DNA of 12,978 nt from Candidatus Aerophobota bacterium. Its GTDB lineage: Bacteria; Aerophobota; Aerophobia; Aerophobales; AE-B3A. Both the position numbers and the translations under genes were made by a program. The stretch is from the NCBI GenBank assembly GCA_030602105.1, contig JAUWAK010000024.1:1-12978 (forward strand), in the 5' to 3' direction. Under the pieces are notes generated by a model. The model did no database searches and had not been told where the DNA came from. It saw nothing but the letters and a program-made list of their open reading frames with translations. This document shows positions 1 through 6,885 of the stretch, piece after piece; position 1 is the stretch's first letter, and each line of letters begins with the position of its first letter.

Positions 1-276
1 CAATTTTCCCACTCCTACCAGGGCTATTCTCTGGTCTTTATCCAATCCAAGGATATGGGAAATCTCCTCTATGAGCTTACCTACCTTGTAGCCCTGGCCG
101 GGAACTCCGAATTCCCCAAAATAGGCTAGATCCTTCCTTACTTGGCCATCCGAGGTACCCACCAGCTCCGCCAGTCCCTGGGAGGATAGAATTTCATCCT
201 CATGGAACTTTTTGATAGCCCTAAGATAAATGGACAGGCGTTCTACCGTTATTTCTGGTATCTTGAATCTGGGCAT
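1..276 (-). CDS. rex: Redox-sensing transcriptional repressor Rex, N-terminal part (cut by window edge)
   Basis: Rex represses fermentation, hydrogenase and respiratory genes when NADH/NAD+ is low and leaves DNA when it binds NADH. The visible 92 codons start at ATG 276-274, preceded by a good ribosome binding site (GAGGAAGG), and run off the left edge without a stop. The start of the protein (MPRFKIPEITVERLSIYLRA) and the stretch LVGTSDGQVRKDLAYFGEFG (residues 38-57) match the Rex winged-helix domain. GVPGQGYKV follows, and residues 84-90 (IALVGVG) begin the NAD-binding Rossmann fold. About 120 further residues would be expected beyond the edge. It lies 141 bases after hypE on the same strand, in a spot where it could be co-transcribed with the hydrogenase genes or use its own promoter. 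Family assignment is firm from sequence; control of the adjacent operon is inferred. Confidence 0.93.
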   Translation of the reverse strand, partial: MPRFKIPEITVERLSIYLRAIKKFHEDEILSSQGLAELVGTSDGQVRKDLAYFGEFGVPGQGYKVGKLIEEISHILGLDKDQRIALVGVGKL

Positions 277-417
277 TTTCTATCCTTCCTCTTTTGTTCT
301 TATCTTTCATCTCGTTCTGGGGGCCGCCCACCAGAGCTTGCCCAGAGATTATGCTGGCGGAGCACTTTGAGTTTTTCGAAAAAAAAATGATTGTAGCAGT
401 AGAAAGGCACAAAGAAG
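277..417 (-). other. Intergenic leader between hypE and rex
   Basis: This 141-base stretch is the only non-coding gap in the window longer than 50 bases. On the minus strand it holds a possible promoter near its upstream end, an AT-rich palindrome TTTTTCGAAAAA (372-383), an imperfect GC-rich hairpin (309-349) and the rex ribosome binding site. I see no gene, no U-tract terminator and no clear Rex operator (TTGTGAA-N4-TTCACAA type). Confidence 0.7.
309..349 (-). other. Imperfect hairpin in the rex leader
   Basis: Positions 317-321 (CTGGG on plus) pair with 341-345 (CCCAG), and 309-312 (ATCT) pair with 346-349 (AGAT) across a four-base bulge. The loop is about 19 bases and GC-rich. There is no following U-tract in either direction, so it does not look like an intrinsic terminator. 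It could be a leader structure or chance pairing. Confidence 0.25.
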
Positions 418-421
418 TCAA
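390..421 (-). promoter_or_regulatory. Possible sigma-70-type promoter for rex
   Basis: On the minus strand a TTGACT box (416-421, overlapping the hypE stop codon) and a TACAAT box (390-395) each match the consensus at five of six positions. The spacer is 20 bases, longer than the usual 16-18, so this is weak evidence. Transcription would begin near 380-384, at the TTTTTCGAAAAA palindrome, leaving a leader of roughly 105 bases before the rex ATG. Confidence 0.3.
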
Positions 422-1425
422 CAGATCCTGGGTAGCTGCTCCCCGGTGAGCATGTCTACTACCCGCCGGGTACCTATCCTTGTTCTGAGATAAACTTTGC
501 CCTTGGGCTCTGGAACCACCTTTCCCACAATCTGGCTCTCTTTTCCCAGGGGATGTGATCTTAAAATGGAGAGTAGTTTCTCTGCCTCCTCTTGTTTAGC
601 TACCAGGACTACTTTTCCTTCATTGGCAAGATACAGGGGGTCAAATCCCAGCATTTCGCAGATGGACGCAACTTCTTCTTTGATAGGTATCTTCTCCTCC
701 CAGAGTTCGATTCCAAAGGCTTGTCCTGAGGCTGTTTCGTTGAGGATACTGGCTATTCCTCCCCTGGTAGGATCACGCATCATTCTTATGCCTTGTGAGT
801 CTGATAGAACCATTCCAATAAGATCATTTAGAGGAGCGCAATCACTTTCTAGCTTGGTCTGAAAATCAAATTCCTCACGTCGCGATAGAGTGGCGATGGA
901 GTGATCTCCTAGTGTTCCGTTGATGAGGATCCTATCACCGACCTCAATTCTTGCCGGTGAGAGATTCTCTTGGATTCTCACAATTCCCACTCCGCTGGTA
1001 TTAATGAAGAGCCCATCAGCACCTCCGTGTTCCACCACCTTGGTATCCCCGGTGATAATCTGAACTCCGGCTCCCTCAGCTGTTTCTTTGATAGAGTAGA
1101 CAACTTTTTCCAGGGTAGAAACCTCCAGTCCCTCCTCGATGATGAGAGCACAGGAAAGAAAGAGGGGGGTTGCCCCGGCCACGGCTAGATCATTTATGGT
1201 GCCGCATACAGCGAGTTTTCCTATATCTCCTCCTGGAAAAAAAAGGGGCCTGATAACGTAAGAGTCCGTAGTAAAAGCCCAGCGAATTTTCTCTTTCTCA
1301 AAGATAGCGGAGTCACCCAATTTTCTTAAGAACTTGTTGTCAAAGCTTCGCAAAAATAGATCCTTGATGAGCTCATGCGAGAGTCTACCGCCACTTCCAT
1401 GAGCCAGAAGAATCTTTTTCTTCAC
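418..1425 (-). CDS. hypE: [NiFe] hydrogenase maturation protein HypE
   Basis: HypE dehydrates the carbamoyl group placed on its C-terminal cysteine to a thiocyanate, supplying cyanide ligands for the Fe of [NiFe] hydrogenases in the cytoplasm. The 335-residue protein has the full family length. It opens with LAHGSGGR (residues 7-14), continues with TTDSYVI (52-58), GDIGKLAV (66-73) and GDTKVV (126-131) of the AIRS/PurM-like ATP-binding fold, has RDPTRGG in the second half, and ends exactly in PRIC, the essential terminal Cys. The start is GTG (1425-1423), inside a GTGA overlap with the hypD stop, preceded by a strong GGAGGGGA ribosome binding site, so translation is probably coupled to hypD. 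All key residues are present and it should be active. Confidence 0.97.
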   Translation of the reverse strand: MKKKILLAHGSGGRLSHELIKDLFLRSFDNKFLRKLGDSAIFEKEKIRWAFTTDSYVIRPLFFPGGDIGKLAVCGTINDLAVAGATPLFLSCALIIEEGLEVSTLEKVVYSIKETAEGAGVQIITGDTKVVEHGGADGLFINTSGVGIVRIQENLSPARIEVGDRILINGTLGDHSIATLSRREEFDFQTKLESDCAPLNDLIGMVLSDSQGIRMMRDPTRGGIASILNETASGQAFGIELWEEKIPIKEEVASICEMLGFDPLYLANEGKVVLVAKQEEAEKLLSILRSHPLGKESQIVGKVVPEPKGKVYLRTRIGTRRVVDMLTGEQLPRIC

Positions 1426-2525
1426 TCCCCTCCCCCCTCAGCATATTTATAATAGGCGGCGCAGGTTCCCTCACTGGAAACCATACAGGCTCCTACCGGA
1501 TGTGAAGGTGTGCAAACTCTCCTGAAGAGAGCGCAATCCAGAGGGCTCTTCAAACCCCTAAGAATATCCCCACAAATACACTCTGGGTGTTCTCTGCTCT
1601 TTGCCACCTTGACGGGAAGCTGCATTTCAGCATCGAAAGACGAATATTCCTTCCTTATCCGTAGTCCACTCCCCGGGATTTCACCTATTCCTCTCCATGA
1701 GGTGGATTCTTTTTCAAATACCTTCTCCATGAGCTTCTGAGCCTTGACATTTCCCTGGTAGGTCACTGCCCGGCGATACTCATTTTCCACCTTGGCCTGG
1801 CCGGATTTTATTTGGTCAAGGAGACGATGAATGCTTTCAAGAATATCCAGGGGTTCAAAGCCGGCGACTACACAGGGAACGTGGTATTCTCGGGCCAGGA
1901 ATTCGTATATCTTGCTTCCAGTAATAGTTGACACATGGCCCGGGCAGAGAAAACCGTCAATCCCGATCTGGTGATCTTTCACCAGGGCTTGCATGGCAGG
2001 AGGCATTATTTTGTGTCCTGAGAGGACCAGATAATTAGAGACACCTTCATCAGAAGCCATGAGGATGGAAGCAGCTACGGTAGGCGCGGTCGTCTCAAAT
2101 CCTATGCCCAGGAAGATAATCTTGTTTTTATGATTCTTTTGAGCTATCTTTATAGCTTCCAGGCTTGAGTATACAACCTTCACTTGGTATCCCTCAGAGG
2201 TTTCTTGGGCCAAGCTGGACCTCGATCCGGGAACCTTCATCATATCTCCAAAGGTGGCTATGATAACTTTATCCTGATGACAATAGGCGATGGCCTTGTC
2301 GATGTAATCATTGGCGGTGACGCACACCGGGCAACCGGGACCGGAGATAAGATGGAGCTTCTCCGGGAGAAGCTCCGTTATTCCATAGCGAAAGACCGCC
2401 GTGGTGTGAGTCCCACAGACTTCCATTAGAGAGATTTCTCTGTCTATATCCTCCATAAGCTGGTGGATTTTTATGGCCACTCCTCTTGCTGGCTCTTTTT
2501 GGCGAAACTCCGTAAGATATTTCAT
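1422..2525 (-). CDS. hypD: [NiFe] hydrogenase maturation protein HypD
   Basis: HypD is the [4Fe-4S] scaffold that, with HypC, holds the Fe(CN)2CO unit while it is assembled. The reading frame is open back to 2627, but the likely start is ATG 2525-2523 (MKYLTEF...). This has a GGA-containing site just upstream, sits 10 bases after the hypC stop, and gives 367 residues, the usual size; the longer version would overlap hypC and add 34 unconserved residues. Conserved motifs are EVCGTHT (C37), SGPGCPVCV (C65 and C68), PGHVSTITG, GFEPLDIL, and the C-terminal cysteine region with C316, C318, C331, C338, C347 and C355 that includes the iron-sulfur ligands. It is coupled to hypE by a 3-base overlap. 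Confidence 0.97.
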   Translation of the reverse strand: MKYLTEFRQKEPARGVAIKIHQLMEDIDREISLMEVCGTHTTAVFRYGITELLPEKLHLISGPGCPVCVTANDYIDKAIAYCHQDKVIIATFGDMMKVPGSRSSLAQETSEGYQVKVVYSSLEAIKIAQKNHKNKIIFLGIGFETTAPTVAASILMASDEGVSNYLVLSGHKIMPPAMQALVKDHQIGIDGFLCPGHVSTITGSKIYEFLAREYHVPCVVAGFEPLDILESIHRLLDQIKSGQAKVENEYRRAVTYQGNVKAQKLMEKVFEKESTSWRGIGEIPGSGLRIRKEYSSFDAEMQLPVKVAKSREHPECICGDILRGLKSPLDCALFRRVCTPSHPVGACMVSSEGTCAAYYKYAEGGGE

Positions 2526-2535
2526 TTTCCTTACT

Positions 2536-2760
2536 TCACTCGGCGGCTTTTTCCTCCAGACTCCCCAGAAGCTCAAAGAGCTCCTGGGCCTCTTCTTCGT
2601 TGATTTTAGTAATGGCAAATCCGGCATGAAGAAGCACGTAGTCTCCCACTTTTACCTCATCGAGCAGCATGAGGCTCACTTTTCTCTCGACTCCTCCCAG
2701 CTCTCCTCTGGCCATCCTTCGTTTAATAGAAGTTATTCTTACTGGTATGGCTAAACACAT
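2536..2760 (-). CDS. hypC: [NiFe] hydrogenase maturation chaperone HypC
   Basis: This 74-residue protein is a HypC/HybG/HupF-family chaperone. It carries the Fe(CN)2CO group with HypD and delivers it to the hydrogenase large subunit precursor. It begins MCLAIPVRI, where Cys2 (Met removed) is the essential residue, and contains the GDYVLLHAGFAI segment typical of the OB-like fold. The ATG (2760-2758) overlaps the hypF stop by one base (TGATG), with a GGAG about ten bases upstream, so it is translationally coupled to hypF. Length and motifs are complete. Confidence 0.97.
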   Translation of the reverse strand: MCLAIPVRITSIKRRMARGELGGVERKVSLMLLDEVKVGDYVLLHAGFAITKINEEEAQELFELLGSLEEKAAE

Positions 2761-5117
2761 CAGGGGTTTCTCCGATAGTGGGCCACTAGCGCCTGGCCCA
2801 GGGAAATTCCCCCATCATTGGGAGGGACACGATTATGAGTATGGACCTGGAAATCAGCCGACCCCAGAAGAGAAAAAACCCTTTCCAGAAGATACATATT
2901 CTGAAAGACTCCTCCACTAAGAGCTACGCTATTCAAATCCGTCTTTTCCCTTATTATCCGGCAAATCTTGAGAATAATCAGAGCAAGGCTATTATGGAAT
3001 CTGGCAGCTATAGCTCCTTTTCTTTCTCCTTTTTCCAGATCAGCTACCACAGATCTAATAGTGGGTCCAGAGTCAACAATGAACTTTTCTCCTTCTCTCA
3101 GGATGTCGAAGGGATAGCTTCCTTTCTCTTTATCGTCGGCCGCCATCTCCAGTTCCATAGCTGCCTGGCCTTCGTGGTTTATTTCACTTCGAATCCCAAT
3201 AAGGCTGGACACCGCATCAAATAGCCGACCTACCGATGAAGTCAGGGGACAGTTTATTCCATTTTCTACCATGTTGTCAACCATTAAGATCTTCTCTGGA
3301 TCTACGTTCCCCAAAAGCCTTAAGGCAAGCTCAAGGGCGTCTTCTCCAAAGGCCCCCTTCAAATGGGAGAGAGCCATTCGCCAGGGATTCTTGATAGCCT
3401 CATCGCCCCCCGGCAAGGGGACCTCTTTTAAGTGGCCAACTCGAGTGAAAGATAGGTAATCGGCCACGAGAAACTCTCCTCCCCAGATTTTTCCATCATC
3501 TCCCATACCCGCCCCATCGAGCGAAACCCCGATCACCCTGCCCTCTATTCCTCTATCTGCCATAAGGCTGGCAATGTGGGCGTGGTGATGTTGAACTCGA
3601 ATGAGGGTTGCTCCTTTACCCAGCTTTTTAACATAATCCTCAGCAAATTTAGTGGAAAGATAATCTGGATGTAGATCGCACGCCAGAATTTTGGCATTAG
3701 TATGAAACAACTTCAAGAAGTACTCTATCCCTTCCTCAAACGAGATCAAGGCAGAAAGATTCTCCAGGTCTCCAATGTGATGAGAAATAACGGCCTGATC
3801 ACCTCGCGCCACGCAAAAGGTGTTTTTGTGCTCTCCTCCCACAGCCAGGATGGGTTCATCAAAGAAGGCATCAACTTTTACGGGTTGTGGGGCATATCCC
3901 CGGCTGCGGCGAAGGAAAACCTCCTTTCCCTGGAATACTCTCATGACCGAATCATCACATCTCATCTGAACGTCCCGGTTATGGACGAGAAAATAATTAG
4001 CGATTCCCTTGAGTTTTGGCAAGGCTTCCTCATTCCGATAGACTATGGGCTCGTCACTCATATTTCCGCTGGTCATAACCAGGGGACGTTTGATTTTCCT
4101 GAGAAGGAGGTGATGCAGGGGAGTGTAGGGAAGCATGCACCCGAGAAATCTATTTCGGGGGGCTATTTGCTCTGCTGCCAGGGGCAAACTCTCTTCCTTT
4201 TTTCTCAAAAGAACAATCGGTCTTCGCGGTGAAATTAAGAGATTCTTTTCCTCTTGGTCCACATGGCAAAATTTCCTGATCATTTCTACGTCAGGGGCCA
4301 TCAGAGCGAATGGTTTATCTTCTCGATATTTCCTCTTCCTCAGGGTAGCTACGGCCTCAAGGGAGGTGGCATCACAGGCTAGATGAAATCCTCCCAAGCC
4401 CTTAACTGCAACCACATAGCTCTTCTCAAGCAGGTCGGCCGCTTCCTTGATAGGGTCAGCAACTTCGACTTTTCTTCCTTCAGCGTCAAATAAGCTCACC
4501 TGAGGGCCGCAGACCGGACAGGCATTGGGCTGAGCATGAAATCTGCGATTTGATGGGTTCTCATATTCTACCTGGCAATCCGGGCACATTCTGAAAACTT
4601 TCATGGTGGTGCGAGAACGATCATAGGGGATGTCCTGAATGATGGTGAATCGGGGCCCGCAGTTGGTGCAGTTGATGAAAGGATAGTGAAAGCGGCGATC
4701 ATTTGGATCAAAAAGCTCTCTCAGGCAATCATGACAGGTCGAGATATCGGGCGAGATGAGAACTAGCTCCTCCTTTTCCTTTCTGCTCTTTTTGATCTCA
4801 AATGCACTATAACCCACAGGGGCAAGTTCTTCATATTCTATTTTTTGAATAGCAGCCAGGGGCGGAGCAGAGGTCTTTATCTCGCTCAAAAAGCTCTTTA
4901 TTTTTTCTCTTTCCCCTTCTACCTCTACCTTCACTCCTGTGGTATTGTTCAGAACAAAGCCCTTAAGGGAGTGTTTTTTGGCTAAGGAATAGATGAAGGG
5001 TCGAAATCCCACCCCCTGCACTATTCCCCTAACATCTACCCGGAATCTCACAATTTTCCTTTGTTCTGATTTCCTTTGCTCTGATTTGAGGCGGGTAGTG
5101 AGTGGGTTCTGATTCAT
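2760..5117 (-). CDS. hypF: Carbamoyltransferase HypF
   Basis: HypF uses carbamoyl phosphate and ATP to carbamoylate the terminal Cys of HypE, the first step in making hydrogenase cyanide ligands. Domains in order: acylphosphatase (VRGIVQGVGFRP, 29-40); two zinc fingers with the textbook spacing (C128, C131, C150, C153 and C178, C181, C200, C203); a YrdC-like domain (KGLGGFHLACDAT, 239-251; TSGNMSDEPI, 349-358); and a Kae1-like carbamoyltransferase domain (GGEHKN, 427-432; HHAH, 511-514; DGAGMGDDGKIWGGE, 534-548; GGVFQN near the C-terminus). The 785 residues are slightly long because of an N-terminal tail holding a tandem KSEQR repeat. ATG 5117 has no visible ribosome binding site, whereas GTG 5051 (residue 23) has AAAGGA five bases upstream and would remove the tail. 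I give the longer frame, but the GTG start is at least as likely. Confidence 0.96.
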   Translation of the reverse strand: MNQNPLTTRLKSEQRKSEQRKIVRFRVDVRGIVQGVGFRPFIYSLAKKHSLKGFVLNNTTGVKVEVEGEREKIKSFLSEIKTSAPPLAAIQKIEYEELAPVGYSAFEIKKSRKEKEELVLISPDISTCHDCLRELFDPNDRRFHYPFINCTNCGPRFTIIQDIPYDRSRTTMKVFRMCPDCQVEYENPSNRRFHAQPNACPVCGPQVSLFDAEGRKVEVADPIKEAADLLEKSYVVAVKGLGGFHLACDATSLEAVATLRKRKYREDKPFALMAPDVEMIRKFCHVDQEEKNLLISPRRPIVLLRKKEESLPLAAEQIAPRNRFLGCMLPYTPLHHLLLRKIKRPLVMTSGNMSDEPIVYRNEEALPKLKGIANYFLVHNRDVQMRCDDSVMRVFQGKEVFLRRSRGYAPQPVKVDAFFDEPILAVGGEHKNTFCVARGDQAVISHHIGDLENLSALISFEEGIEYFLKLFHTNAKILACDLHPDYLSTKFAEDYVKKLGKGATLIRVQHHHAHIASLMADRGIEGRVIGVSLDGAGMGDDGKIWGGEFLVADYLSFTRVGHLKEVPLPGGDEAIKNPWRMALSHLKGAFGEDALELALRLLGNVDPEKILMVDNMVENGINCPLTSSVGRLFDAVSSLIGIRSEINHEGQAAMELEMAADDKEKGSYPFDILREGEKFIVDSGPTIRSVVADLEKGERKGAIAARFHNSLALIILKICRIIREKTDLNSVALSGGVFQNMYLLERVFSLLGSADFQVHTHNRVPPNDGGISLGQALVAHYRRNP
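5055..5084 (-). repeat. Tandem 15-bp duplication at the hypF 5' end
   Basis: On the plus strand the unit TTTCCTTTGTTCTGA (5055-5069) is followed directly by TTTCCTTTGCTCTGA (5070-5084), with one mismatch. On the coding strand each unit encodes KSEQR and carries an AAAGGA ribosome-binding-like motif. Its place just before the conserved HypF domain and the alternative GTG at 5051 suggests that it lies in, or overlaps, the translation initiation region. Confidence 0.75.
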
Positions 5118-5136
5118 TAGTTTGAAGGGAGGACTT

Positions 5137-5751
5137 CTATCTTCCCCATTCTTCTTTCAAGGTAAGCTGTTTTCTACATCTGGGGCAGAGGAAGGTAAGT
5201 TGATCAGAGCGGGAAAGGGGTACATCTTTTTCTCGCAGCATCCTTTTCTCCAGAAGCTCTATTTCCTCGTGCGAAGCCAGAATAAGGCTGGGATTTGAGA
5301 ACGCACGAGGACCTAATCTCGAAATGAGCCAGTGAAGATGCTTGGGTGTGGTGATTGGATCGCCACAAAATTCACAGAATATGAGTCGGTCCTCAATTGT
5401 AACTATACATTCCTTTCTATCTAAAGTAGCCAGATCGTACTTCTGGGTAAGGGAGATTCCTTTTTCAGTAAGACAGTCCCTGTGGCACTGACCACAGAAT
5501 TGACAAATATCGTAGTGAAGAATCATTCTTCTTTTTCCTTCAGGGGTATCCTCCTCTATAACCTCTATAGCCTGAGCCGGACAAACATTGGCACAGGCCC
5601 CACAGACCACGCATTCCTCCTCATCGAACTCCGGCTTACCCCGATAGGCCGGCGCTGCTGGTGAGGGAACCTTGGGAAATTTAGTAGTGTATGGACCTTT
5701 GATTAAGGCCGTTACAGCTTCTCTTAATTCCCGCAGTTTTGGGTACTTCAT
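5137..5751 (-). CDS. HycF/HyfH-type two-[4Fe-4S] electron-transfer subunit of a membrane-bound hydrogenase
   Basis: This 204-residue protein resembles HycF/HyfH of formate hydrogenlyases and NuoI-like subunits, which pass electrons between ferredoxin-level carriers and the hydrogenase small subunit on the cytoplasmic face. Two ferredoxin-like clusters are visible: C47-x2-C50-x2-C53-x3-C57 and C83-x2-C86-x2-C89-x3-C93. The second lacks the proline that usually follows the last Cys. A C-terminal part adds two CxxC pairs (C126/C129 and C189/C192), a metal-ribbon arrangement also found in E. coli HycF. The N-terminal YRGKPEFDEEEC stretch matches the HycF RGKP region. ATG 5751 has GGA six bases upstream. 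It lies 44 bases after mrpG and 19 before hypF, so it links the ion-pumping block to the maturation block. The exact partner hydrogenase is not visible. Confidence 0.85.
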   Translation of the reverse strand: MKYPKLRELREAVTALIKGPYTTKFPKVPSPAAPAYRGKPEFDEEECVVCGACANVCPAQAIEVIEEDTPEGKRRMILHYDICQFCGQCHRDCLTEKGISLTQKYDLATLDRKECIVTIEDRLIFCEFCGDPITTPKHLHWLISRLGPRAFSNPSLILASHEEIELLEKRMLREKDVPLSRSDQLTFLCPRCRKQLTLKEEWGR

Positions 5752-5795
5752 AGAGCTTCCGTTTTTTGAGATACTATCTTTCGCACTCCTACGAT

Positions 5796-6137
5796 CTAAC
5801 TTTCTTTTGCCTTTTTCTCATCCTCCTGGTATCTGTCTACCACGCTCTTTTCCCACAGCTTAACCCCAGCTTTGTGGGCAGCATGGGAGATGGCATGAGC
5901 AGCGGTCGGACCGCTAAGGGCCACAAAAGCAATGGCCAGGAGGGCTTTCCAAGGAAAGCCGCTCATAAGAAAAACTCCAAAGAGAATAAGGCAGGTTCCC
6001 AGGGTGACGCATTTGGTTGATGCCTGCAGTCTAGTATAAACATCAGGGAGTCTTACCAGTCCGATGGCGCCAAGAAGATCAAAGAATACTCCGATTAAGA
6101 CGATCACCTTTCCAATAAAAACTACGGTTTCACTCAT
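5796..6137 (-). CDS. mnhG: Na+/H+ antiporter subunit MrpG/MnhG
   Basis: This is a small inner-membrane subunit of the Mrp-type antiporter module. The frame is open to 6182, but the start is placed at ATG 6137 (MSETVVFIGK), which removes 15 unconserved residues and gives 113 residues, the normal size. Family motifs are GLVRLPDVYTRLQASTKC (26-43) and SGPTAAHAISHAAHKAG (75-91). Three hydrophobic segments are expected, with a charged C-terminal tail. The start overlaps the end of mnhF by eight bases. MrpG has no catalytic residues of its own and helps assemble the E-F-G part, which in cryo-EM structures of Mrp and Mbh complexes forms part of the sodium path. Confidence 0.94.
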   Translation of the reverse strand: MSETVVFIGKVIVLIGVFFDLLGAIGLVRLPDVYTRLQASTKCVTLGTCLILFGVFLMSGFPWKALLAIAFVALSGPTAAHAISHAAHKAGVKLWEKSVVDRYQEDEKKAKES

Positions 6138-6399
6138 CGAATCTCTTTCTCTCCAGATATTTGGCCAAGGTGAGCGCTCCAATAAAACCTAGAAGAGTCC
6201 AGGCAATAGCAATATCCATGAAGTATTCACGGGGGGTATATACCACAAACAGGGCACAGAATCCTACTACCAGGATTCCTAGGATGTCTACCGCTACTAT
6301 CCTATCAGCGGAAGTAGGACCTCGAAAAACCCTGTACAGACAGAGAAAACAGCTCACAATTAACGGGATAAAGAAGACAAGGGGAAGTCGAGGAATCAT
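6130..6399 (-). CDS. mnhF: Na+/H+ antiporter subunit MrpF/MnhF
   Basis: An 89-residue, three-helix membrane protein of the MrpF family. The motif RGPTSADRIVAVD (26-38) is diagnostic and includes the conserved Asp residues between helices 1 and 2 that have been linked to sodium movement in Mrp/Mbh. The ATG (6399-6397) shares an ATGA overlap with the mnhE stop, and the end overlaps mnhG by eight bases, so the three genes E-F-G are tightly coupled. Length is typical and nothing is missing. Confidence 0.94.
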   Translation of the reverse strand: MIPRLPLVFFIPLIVSCFLCLYRVFRGPTSADRIVAVDILGILVVGFCALFVVYTPREYFMDIAIAWTLLGFIGALTLAKYLERKRFDE

Positions 6400-6884
6400 T
6401 CAAACACCTCCCTGAGGATAGGTTCAAATCGGCTGACAATCCTTCGCGTGGCCTCTTCTAGGTCTTTAGAGTAAACCTTGATGCAGTGGACATAGATATA
6501 ACCATCATCGGTTAAGGCTACTGACATAGTACCCGGGGTTAGGGTGATGGAGTTAGCCAGAGCTACTCTAGCCACTTCGGATTTGAGAGTTGTCTTGACC
6601 TTGACGATTCCCGGCTCAATGGGAAGATAAGGATGAAGAACTCGGTAGGCAACATCCAGATTGGCAAGAGTGCAGTAGTAGAGGAATATGGGAATATAAT
6701 ACAGAAAATAGAGGAAACGTTTAATCTGGAAAAAATGTCTGGGGCGCTGAGTAAATAAATCGGCAAACCAGAAACCAATGATAATGGAGATAAGTATTCC
6801 AATTAGAAGGGACGGATAATAGAGCGTCCAGGTAAGCACTAGCCATACTATGAAACTAACCAGAAAAAGCACCAATTTCTTCAT
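6396..6884 (-). CDS. mnhE: Na+/H+ antiporter subunit MrpE/MnhE
   Basis: A 162-residue MrpE-family protein with hydrophobic N-terminal helices (to about residue 75) and a soluble alpha/beta domain holding the characteristic ANSITLTPGTM (110-120) and a DDGYIYVHCI strand. The open frame extends to 6917, but ATG 6884 (MKKLVLF) is preferred: GGGGGGA lies just upstream, it begins one base after the mnhD stop, and the longer form would overlap mnhD. MrpE belongs to the peripheral part of the antiporter module beside F and G. Confidence 0.93.
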   Translation of the reverse strand: MKKLVLFLVSFIVWLVLTWTLYYPSLLIGILISIIIGFWFADLFTQRPRHFFQIKRFLYFLYYIPIFLYYCTLANLDVAYRVLHPYLPIEPGIVKVKTTLKSEVARVALANSITLTPGTMSVALTDDGYIYVHCIKVYSKDLEEATRRIVSRFEPILREVFE

Positions 6885-6885
6885 T

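Noticed and set aside
309..349. Intrinsic terminator after hypE
   Set aside because: The stem is imperfect and no U-tract follows on either strand.
372..383. Rex operator
   Set aside because: The palindrome TTTTTCGAAAAA lacks the TTGTGA/TCACAA (or TTGTTAA/TTAACAA) half-sites expected for Rex.
221..421. Small minus-strand frame (66 codons) between hypE and rex
   Set aside because: It overlaps the rex start in another frame, has no ribosome binding site and shows no recognisable sequence.
1422..2627. Longer HypD starting at 2627
   Set aside because: The extra 34 residues are unconserved and overlap hypC; ATG 2525 has a ribosome binding site and gives the usual length.
3702..4232. Plus-strand open frame (176 codons)
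   Set aside because: It is antisense to the YrdC and Kae1-like part of hypF, where the minus-strand protein is fully conserved.
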